Origin: Diplolepis rosae
Lineage: Eukaryota; Arthropoda; Insecta; Hymenoptera; Diplolepididae
Length of the DNA: 64,000 bases
Reading direction: 5' to 3'
Assembly (NCBI GenBank): GCA_030998225.1
Contig: JAPYXD010000680.1
Span: forward strand, 372,001 to 436,000
The position numbers were made by a program, and so were the translations under genes. The notes beneath the pieces were generated by a model. The model saw only the letters and a list, made by a program, of their open reading frames with translations, ran no database searches and was not told where the DNA came from. Numbering within the stretch: position 1 is the first letter of the stretch; each line of letters opens with the position of its first letter. This document shows positions 56,322 through 64,000 of the stretch, in pieces.

Positions 56322-57435
56322 CCAGCGCTTCGCTCGCCACAGACTTTAATTGATTCTCAGCTCTAGGATTCTGACGTCGTCAGCGGTGCACACGACAAGT
56401 GCGTCATCCGCGAAGCTGACGATGCTCGTTCAAGCAGGTAGGTCCACGCGCGGAAAGTCGTCGTACATGACGTTCCAAACGAGTGAACTCACCCGCGACC
56501 CTTGAGGAGCGCCACATGTCATCTTTTCTTTGAGAGACCATTTGTCGCCCTCGTATATCACCCACCTGTCGCTCAGATAGTCATCTATCATTCGCAACAG
56601 GTAGTCTGGAACCTTTTTCTGCATCATCGCCTCGATGCAGATATTCCATCTCGCGGTATTGAACGCATTGCGTATGTCAATGCTAATGAACGCACAGAAA
56701 CCGTTACGCTTACCCGTTCCTTTTCTTGCATTTGTAGCGATGTTAACCACAGCTTGGATAGCGTCCACAATGGACCTGCCTTTCCTGAATCCGAACTGGA
56801 TTTTCGAGAGACCGTTCTCCCCGACCAAGAGAGCCTGAAGCCGTTGCAGAATCAACTCCTCCAGAAGCTTCCCCATCGTATCCAATAAACATATTGGTCT
56901 GTCCGACGAGGCAACCCCTAGAGGTTTGTTGCCCTTCCTCAGCAGGACCAACCTCTGTTTCTTCCAGTCTGCGAAGAACCTCCCCTCCCGCAGACAGAAG
57001 TTGAAGGTTTCTAGGAGGACCTCCGGGTATGCCCCGATCACCTCTTCGAGGATCTCGTTTGGCAGCCCGTGGATACCCGGCGTTGTATTTGCCTTAAGCC
57101 TTCCACCCGCTCTCTTTAGTTCCTCGAGAGTGAAGAGTTCTTCGCGCTGGACCACGCAGGAACTTCTGTCCTGTCTTCGGAACGGCTCTACGTGTGGAAA
57201 CAAGCTCCGCACAATGTACTTGACTCGATCGGGATTATCCAGGCCCGGGGTCTTTCTTCTAGCAACCAATCTCTTGGTTACTATTTTGAAGTCGAGGCCC
57301 CATGGGTCCTTCTCGACTTCACCGATCAAGTCTTTCCAGCATTGCAGTCGGCTTTTCTTTATGCCTCGCCTCAAAGCTGCTTTTGCCCCTTTCCATGCCT
57401 CGTGCAGCACAGCATCCCCCTTTGATCGGGTGAAT
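56320..57435 (-). pseudogene. R1-like LINE reverse transcriptase
   Basis: A 326-codon open stretch (57410-56430) contains the RT blocks in order: NTTPGIHGLPNEIL, DRPICLLDTMGKLLEELI, IQFGFRKGRSIVDAI, FISIDIRNAFNTA (first catalytic aspartate) and TCGAPQGSRVSSLVWNVMYD. A TGA at 56430 interrupts just before SIVSFADDALVV, the FADD active-site motif, which remains in the same frame. A second stop (TAA, near 56348) follows. The frame then continues as DSRGLKIAPEKTEALLV. Apart from the two stops the RT is nearly complete. Confidence 0.9.
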
Positions 57436-57437
57436 TT

Positions 57438-57839
57438 TTACCGCGCTCCCCCGACTGCCTCGCTGAGGCTCTCCTCAAGGAGGAGGATCTGGGTCTCGAA
57501 GACCTCGAAAAGATCGTTGGGGGAGAAGTAGCAGCTGTACACACGCACATCCGCCACCTCCACCCGAACGAATCCCGCGTCGGACTCTAGGAAATCCCCG
57601 ACGCTGAAATCATGGCTACAAACAAGGATGCCGGCACTCCTTGATGCATCCTGAAACCAAGAAGAGTTTTCAGACCATTTGTACTGCTCACTATTGAGCA
57701 GTACATCGGCCTCCCTCTCCCTGGCAGTCTGCATCAGGAGGTCCTGGGCATCCTTCCCCCTTCCGACGTTGAGTTGCAGGAACTTCAATTCCTGCCTCTC
57801 AACCTCCGAAGCCCAATGCCAAGTACAGGGCAGACACAA
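57438..57839 (-). pseudogene. R1-like LINE endonuclease N-terminus
   Basis: The ORF2 start region. LKFLQLNVGRGKDAQDLLMQ holds the catalytic asparagine, LLNSEQY the catalytic glutamate (ISEPY in most relatives), and GFVRVEVADVRVYSCYFSPN follows. It stops at TAA 57438. The same frame continues at KFTRSKGDAVLHEAWKGAKA, so the C-terminal half of the endonuclease, including SDH, has been deleted. Confidence 0.85.
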
Positions 57840-57949
57840 CTTCTTCTTTCCCAGCGGTCTCGTCGAGGTTCCTAATTTCGAGGGACCTCGTCGAGACCAG
57901 GGCTGAAATTTTCGCCCTTTCCCCGACCGCCAGGTCGAGCTCCTGTCGG

Positions 57950-58697
57950 AAGGCCGAAACGTCTCCCCCCTTTTTCAGGACCAGGAGGATCGACTTTCGC
58001 CTTCATCTCTTTCAAGATGTCGGCGTAGGACTAGCCGTCCTTCGCCGACACCTTGATGATATCGCCCGACCTGGCGGGCGCGGAGCGCTTTAACTTAGGC
58101 GTAGCGGTGGTCCCCCGCGCTTTTTGCGCAGTGTCCTCCGCCCTTTTCTCCTTTTTATCATCTTTTTTTCTTTTCTTTTCTTTTCTTTGTGACCACATAC
58201 CAATCCTCTTCTTTATTCGGGGGCTGGCTCGTGGCCACCTGGGCATAAGAGGGCGAAGAGCCACCCTTTCCCCTCTTAGGAGTTTCTTCCAGAGGGGGGG
58301 AGTGTGCGGATCTCTTTTGCCCCATCACCTGATTTTTTGGGGTATCTCCCAGAGACGCCGAGCGTGGTCTCCGAAAGATTCCCAATTTCTTCATGACCGG
58401 GTGGGATTCCATTTTTTTTTGGATTCTCACCCCGCTTTCTAATAGGCACTTGTGGGTGTTGAGCATACCGCTCAACACCTCAGTTGCCTCGTTCACCGAG
58501 TCTTTAACGAAGCCAGGGTTATTCCTCAGTATACCCTGTTGGATTACGCTGAGGGCCCTGGCTAACTTTTCCATTTTTTCATTTTGATCCTTCAGGAGCT
58601 GAAGGACGTCTTTCCATCCCTCAGCCCCTAGAGGAGTGTGTGAGTGCGCATCTGGCGCCTTCACCTCTTCATCTCCTTTGTTCTTCACTGAAATCAT
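57950..58697 (-). pseudogene. R1-like LINE ORF1 (gag-like), frameshifted
   Basis: Starts at ATG 58697 and reads a hydrophilic protein: a probable coiled coil (LQLLKDQNEKMEKLARALSV), a proline/serine-rich middle (HSPPLEETPKRGKGGSSPSY) and a lysine-rich end. In an A-rich run near 58165-58190 the frame shifts by one and continues as KKEKRAEDTAQKARGTTATP to ..IKVSAKDG, then a TAG at 58031. The next residues SYADILKEMKAKVDP match the usual continuation of this ORF1 family. The nucleic-acid-binding knuckles expected later are not visible. Confidence 0.72.
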
Positions 58698-59830
58698 GTT
58701 AATGCCGTCGTGTCTTAAGACGGTTCGCCTATCACGGGAGCCCTACCGCAGTAGGGCTAATATCCCCGCCTGTATAGATCCCTTGTTATGCGCGCCGAAA
58801 CCGAGAAGCGGCTTATCGGATGGTCAATCCTATCAGCACATTTAAATGAGGCTAGAAAAAGGTTACGGGATAGGCCCGCGCCATAATGATGCTAAAGGTG
58901 CCGGGTCCACCCGACACCTGACCCGGACTTCAGGCTAGACGGTGTGCGATTTATCCTACGCAGCGTCGAATATAAGGAAATACTGACCAGGTAATACTTC
59001 ATTCCTGCGCCTGGGCGTCCATGATTTCAACCCCGAAATTGGCTCCAGACAGTAGAAGCGTGAGCGGTTTTCCCAGTTTAACATGTGGTTTCACGGGATC
59101 TTTGCCCTTCACGGCCGAACACCGGAGGGACTTACATTTACCCATATTACTTCCACAGAGGTAAGGTACTGACATCGCTTCCTACCCTGGTCGGGAGGCT
59201 ACTACTCCTCCCTTGGCTAGTCTATCGGGAAGATCCACCAGGCGCCGGTCGCAGCCCATTCACTCAGCAATCCATTTATTCTGGTATGTGTATACCCCGA
59301 TTAAGGGGCCCCCCGCATTCACTCCGGGTCCAATCATGCGGCATCAAGGAACCTGTTTAAGGTCCCCTGATGCTTTTGTTCCACACCGTGTTGTCACGCG
59401 CTTGAAGGTTTTGCAGAGAAACCCTCATAGTGCGTGCGCCCGGCAGGCCCACCGCTAGAGAAAAGCCTGTCTATAGGCCCCCTTGATGGCCATCCTGACG
59501 GCGACAGCCTTGCTGCTGGTAGAGTCCTTTCGGTCGCCACCGTTGGTGAACTGCAGGACGCGTCTGCTCCGTGCATGGCCTCGTGCATTCATCTGGGCGA
59601 GACACTGCCCCCCTCCCTTCAAAACACTCTCTCGGATGTTGAGTGTGTTGTGTTCAGTGTCGCTGTAAATTTGTTGTTTCATGTTGCTGTCTGTGTGCCC
59701 CCTCCTCCTTTCTCATCCGGGCTTGGGACCGGCAATAGCGGAGTTCCCCTTTCATATCCTACTTTTTGCTACGCGCTGTTATGCGCATTATATGATGCGG
59801 GCAGTCAGTCTGTCAGTGATGCCATGTGAA

Positions 59831-60811
59831 TAATTGTATGCACATAGTAAAAAAGCGTACACAAAAGATTTTTGCGAGTATTGAACATGGAATTGACTCA
59901 TTTGACGGTATGTACTCAAAATACTAAAAATATAATAATATAATAATAAAAATATCTATGATTATCACGTGTATATTTGAATATTTCCAGAAAAAAAGAA
60001 AAGTCCTGATGACAAATGTAATTAATAGTAATATAAATGTTAAAATGCTGCTGTTTGTTTTGTTTTGTTTGCATATTTTTAAGGTTTTTTCATATTTTAT
60101 ACATCTATATTTTAAAATACACTTATACATAAACGTGGAATAATTTTCATGTTTTTCAATCAATGGTTTTGTAAGTTTTATCGAAGTTTCACCGAAATTT
60201 TTGTGTGTAATTTTTGACTTATTTTATATCACGTTTTTATACTTGCATCTACAATTTAAGTTACATTCGTTCATATTTTAATTCAGTAGAAAATACCAAA
60301 GTTGTACTTAAAAGTGGGACTCACATGCGCAATATTCAATAGTTGTTTTTTCATATTCTAGAAATAAAGATCACTGATGAGGACTCCAATCAGAGTCGAA
60401 ACGTTTGATTAAAACTACTGTTTTTTTCATTTATGGACCCTAAAGCCAATTATCTAATAATAAATATACTGTAAAATTACACAGTTAAGTAATTTTTCAA
60501 TAATTGACCAATTATTTTCTCATTAACTTGTGATAAAAGCCATCAAACTCATTGATTACTGTTTCAAATTCGAGCGCGCTTCATTCCGTAGTAGTGGGGG
60601 AAGAGGGGTCGATCGTCTGCTCGTTGTGGGGAACCGTGACGTGCTCGTATAAGAGAGGTCTTGTTACAGGGAATCTCGTTATAGGGAATCTCGAATGTAC
60701 AATTACTTTAATACTCAGACAAAATTTCAAGTGTTTATCTTTTTAACTTTTGTCCCGAAAAATTCGAGAAAATGGTATAGCTTTTTGACTCAACAAGGTA
60801 GAAACCCCCTT
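59831..60811. other. AT-rich stretch with small GC patch
   Basis: No supported gene. There are AT microsatellite-like runs at 59925-59955. A GC-richer patch at 60560-60690 has a duplicated word (GGGAATCTCGTTATA, GGGAATCTCGAATG). The ribozyme-like motif near 60374 is listed separately. Confidence 0.4.
60374..60402 (+). ncRNA. Hammerhead-ribozyme-like core motif
   Basis: CTGATGA, then GGACTC-CAATCA-GAGTC, then GAAAC. This is the conserved box of hammerhead ribozymes (CUGAUGA and GAAA around stem II). Stem II pairs as GACTC/GAGTC with one extra G. Penelope-like retroelements of many animals carry such motifs. Stems I and III and the cleavage site could not be assigned with confidence, so it may be a decayed copy or the non-ribozyme relative of the motif. 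Confidence 0.4.
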
Positions 60812-62640
60812 TCAGTTCTCACGAGAAAAGTATGTAAGAAACCTTTACTTTATTTTCATAGGGGTCCGAAACTATTGTGATAATTTAAAAAGTATATAAA
60901 TCATAATTAAATTATTGTGAGATGACCTAGAAAAATAAATGAGCTTGAACTGGAAAACCATTTGGATTTTTTCCGAACTAATCCGAAAAACGCTTTGTAC
61001 CTTGTTTGATGAAAATCGGTTAAAAAACAATCCGACTTAATCCAATTCAATCCGAAACATCAATCGTAATTAATTCTGAGGTTGATCAAAACCAAATTTT
61101 AAATCCGATTCCTTCTAACCTCATGTTCATTCGGACTGATTCGAATCGAAAATTTGGTTCAGATCAACCCAGACTCGGATTGTTTCGGATTGGTGACTTA
61201 GATTGAAGCAGAATAAATTGGATTAAACTAAATTAATTTTTGGCAGATTTACATTATTCGAGATACAAAACGTCTTTCAGATTGTTTCGGAATAAATCTG
61301 AATCGTTCGCAAACTGATTTCGAAATGGCTCGGATTCGTTCAGAAAAAATTTCAATCTGAAGAATGTTTCTGAAAAAATTTGAAAAAAACTTAATCCAAA
61401 TTTATCCGCTTCAATCCGAATGAAACCGAATGAATTCGAGCTTGGGTTGATCTGAACTAAGTTTTCATCTTGAATTGGTCTGAATGAATCCGAGGTTAGA
61501 ATGATTCGAATTGAAGGCTAATTCTAAACTTTAGGGAGGGAGCCCCAAAATTATTTTTCAAATGACAACCTCTTTTTTTTATTAAGCATGTACCTTCATC
61601 ACAATCTAATAAGTCTAGACGAACTATTTTGAATTTTCTTGGAGTCTAATTAGCCCTCATCGTGCTGCTGTAAGGAATAGAAAATTCTGCTAAAGTCGCG
61701 CAGATCCCACTCCCTAAATCCAAAACAGTGAAAAACCACTGTTTCGAATGTTATAAGTCATCCACATAAAATCAGTAAAATTTAACTGATATCACTAGGG
61801 AAACTCACTGGTTGACCAGCGAATTTCACTGTTGATCAGTATATTTCACTATTCAAACAGTGAGTTTACCTGGCGGAATCAGGCAAATGCCACTGATTTT
61901 TATGTAGAAGACTTATAACATTCGAAACAGTGATTTTTCACTTTGAATCAGTGAGTTTTTACTGTTACCGATTTAGGAAGAAATTCAAGTTTCAGCCCCA
62001 AAATTGAATTTGCTGATCAGTTAATCTAAAAAAAGTCAAAAATTTAGCATCTAATTCAGTACAAAAAGAGGTTCTTATCTGAAAAAATTATACTAGGCCT
62101 GATGGAAGCCTGGGCCCAATATTTGATCATATATATATCAAACAGGACGAATTTCGTATTTAATTAAAATTTAGAAAGAAAACTCAATGCTCTTAAGATA
62201 TTATAGTATCCTGATCTTTTTGGTACAACTTATATCCTCTACAATCTTACAGCAGTAAATTATTTAGTATATTATTTATACTATATTATAGCAATTAATT
62301 TTGATAAAAAATACTGAAGAAAGCGTTACGTAAGATCCACCTTGCAGGAGTCAGACACATTTCCCAGAAGGGCATCCATATAATTCCTATACAGGTATAT
62401 ATTATATACGTACATTCCCATGATTTTAACAAGATTAATTTACTCTGAAAATTTTCATTAATACACTCAGGTTCATTCAGTTAAAAGTATTCTGTTGATT
62501 TTGAAAAATATTCTTAGTGAATCAGCATAATTTATTTGTAAGAGTAAATTCGTTTGAGTGAAAAAATACGTAGATGAAAATTTATCATCAATTTTGTATT
62601 CTATCATTTTTTTCATATCTTGCATAGTTTATTTGTAAAA
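60812..62640. repeat. Large dispersed repeat, copy 2
   Basis: Collinear with 42093-44070 in the same orientation. It lacks two blocks of about 190 and 110 bp present in copy 1, and it has an extra AT segment near 62270-62300. It carries the same AATCCGAAT-word zone and the same CTCACTGGTTGACCAGCG zone, here with a fuller set of CAGTG..CACTG inverted words (61730-61970). Confidence 0.85.
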
Positions 62641-62651
62641 TAGTATTTTTT

Positions 62652-63749
62652 ACATTCTCATCATATGAGAAGGTATTGGTTTTATGTGAAAAATGACTTT
62701 CGAAATTTTCATCAAATCTTTACGTTTTAAGACCCCCTGAGTCAGAAAAAACGGTTTTTACGAAAGTGTCTGTTTGTCTGTCTGTCTGTAGTAGGTCGTG
62801 TGCGGCATAACTCTCGATAGAATTATCAGATTGAATTGAGCTATGGCACACTTTATCGGAGCCGAAAAAGTAAGGACAAGTTCGTTAACCAGCCACTTCC
62901 AATCAAAATTGAGGGATTGAGCACTACTTTTGTGTTTTTGAAAATAACTTTTTGAAAAAATCAAAAATTTCAATACTGGTTTTTGATAGTGCTCACAAAT
63001 CTCTACAAATTATACTCTTAACATTTTTTGATCAAATCAAAATCAGAAATGTTACAGAATATTAAAACTTGAAAAAAGTCAATATCAAAATTCCATTTTC
63101 CATTTAAATTATACGAGATACGAAAAAACGTTATGATACAATATTATTTTCTACATGAAGACCTACAAATTTGAAATGTAACATTTTATCACAAGATGCA
63201 TATTTTTCTTTTTAATTTTAAAAAAAACTATTGAAAATCCAATTCAATTTTTTAACAATAATATGTGAAATACGAAATAAACGTAAGAATGCAAAGTTGT
63301 TCCTTTCAAAAAGATCTACAAATTTCGTCTCATACAGTTTCTAAAAAAACATATATTTTTCGTTTCAATTCCAAAAAATACGATTAAAATTCAAAAATTC
63401 CATTTTTTAGACAAAATATATGAGATACAAAAAAAACGTTTAGATGGAAAATTGTTTGCCTTAATGTGGTCTACAAATTCTCATTAAGACATTTCGGTAC
63501 AGGATGTATATTTTATGTTTTGATTTTTAATATTAAAATCAAAAAATTCGATTTTTTTCATCAAAATATGTGAGATACGAAACAAGCGTTGTTCTGCAAA
63601 ATCGTTTCCTTAAAAACAGTCTACGAATTTTTTTCTTTTTTAGATGTTTGGAAGAAAATAGATTTTTTAAAATCATTTAAATTATTAGAAAGTTACAGAA
63701 ATGTATACAGAAAATCGAGCGCTAAGCATGATTGTCATGATGAGAATGT
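62652..63749. repeat. Composite repeat bounded by 13-bp inverted words
   Basis: The 13-mer ACATTCTCATCAT at 62652-62664 is matched exactly in reverse complement at 63737-63749. Between them are the head block shared with 37110-37270 (including a GTCT microsatellite), a unique-looking link (AAGGACAAGTTCGTTAACCA), and about five 152-bp monomers in reverse orientation (62960-63620), marked by TATGTGAGATACGAAA-like words at a 150-155 bp spacing. No protein is encoded. Confidence 0.75.
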
Positions 63750-64000
63750 GTTCCTTAAGGCCGACAGAGCCGTAAGTAAATTGAATTTCCTGTTTCACTT
63801 AAACTGAAAAAGAAATGTAGTGAATTTGAGAAAATGTGTAATTCACATCATCTGTAATATTATTATAAAATTGGTTTGAGCTTTAGTATCAAATTATAAG
63901 AAATAAAATTAAATGTATGCGAAGAGCACAAGATCGAGCGCGAAGCGCGAGGTCCAGAAAGAACGGAGCGCGAAGCGCGACGTTCAAAAATTCCGTAGCA
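63620..64000. repeat. GCGC-GAA-GCGC hairpin cluster, copy 2 (cut by window end)
   Basis: Collinear with 46275-46660, including ACAGAAAATCGAGCGC, CATGATGAGAATGTGTTCCT and the first two GCGCGAAGCGCG hairpins. The window ends inside the cluster. Confidence 0.88.

Larger units (their letters stand above)
55600..59830 (-). mobile_element. R1-like LINE, decayed
   Basis: A second GC-rich element on the - strand, upstream of the I-like one. The order is a 5' leader (about 59830-58700), ORF1 (58697 to about 57900), then ORF2 with an APE endonuclease N-terminus, RT and a C-terminal CCHC-type finger, and a GC-rich 3' UTR ending near 55600. RT motifs (GFRKGRS, NAFNTA, GAPQGS) and the absence of RNase H fit the R1/TRAS/Waldo group. 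The left boundary and 5' end are approximate. The 5' leader has no supported gene. Confidence 0.85.

Noticed and set aside
56926..57531. 201-residue + strand frame
   Set aside because: Antisense shadow of the R1-like RT and endonuclease region.
59085..59829. Several + strand frames in the GC-rich 5' leader of the R1-like LINE
   Set aside because: Open only because of GC-rich composition. They are overlapping, have no recognisable domain and no splice signals.
1..64000. Integrated virus or polydnavirus segment
   Set aside because: No viral structural, replication or virulence-type gene was recognised on either strand.

Overview
This window looks like a repeat-dominated stretch of an AT-rich insect genome. 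The evidence is spliced exons with GT..AG introns, a mariner transposase, non-LTR retrotransposons with insect-type domains, many TA-flanked foldback elements and a complex satellite. Hymenoptera (a parasitoid or gall wasp) is my best guess from the style of the repeats, but nothing seen proves the order. There are no prokaryotic features. Most short reading frames here are chance frames inside repeats.

The one host gene I can support is the 3' part of a trypsin-like serine protease on the + strand. An exon at 48767-49036 carries the conserved GWG region, and a last exon at 51089-51301 carries the catalytic serine motif GDSG. Between them is a 2.05-kb intron holding a dead mariner element (about 49575-50827). 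Exons with the catalytic His and Asp were not found. The protein also lacks both cysteines of the C191-C220 disulfide that most relatives have near the active-site serine.

Layout: 1-4.2 kb is AT-rich non-coding DNA with a foldback element and a 22-bp tandem array. From 4.3 to 13.7 kb lies a complex satellite, with a higher-order unit of about 463 bp, diverged edge monomers and recent segmental copies. From 13.7 to 41 kb is a mosaic of mobile DNA: a non-autonomous hAT element with an exact 8-bp target duplication, Tc1/mariner-type elements with TA duplications, several foldback elements, a tRNA-like element, a 1.16-kb inverted repeat, a solo LTR with a 4-bp target duplication, and a rearranged DDE transposase remnant. 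From 42.1 to 46.8 kb, and again from 60.8 to the window end, lie two copies of one large dispersed repeat family. It includes 152-bp monomers and a cluster of GCGC-GAA-GCGC hairpins.

From 52.7 to 59.8 kb two decayed, GC-rich LINEs lie in tandem on the - strand. The upstream one is R1-like (ORF1, endonuclease, reverse transcriptase). The downstream one is I-like (endonuclease C-terminus, RT thumb, RNase H, zinc knuckle). Each has frameshifts, stops and internal deletions. Just right of them is a short motif resembling a hammerhead ribozyme core, a motif known from Penelope-like elements.

The mobile elements shown here all appear dead or non-autonomous. Any activity would depend on proteins encoded elsewhere in the genome. 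Element boundaries were read by eye; those with target duplications are the most reliable.
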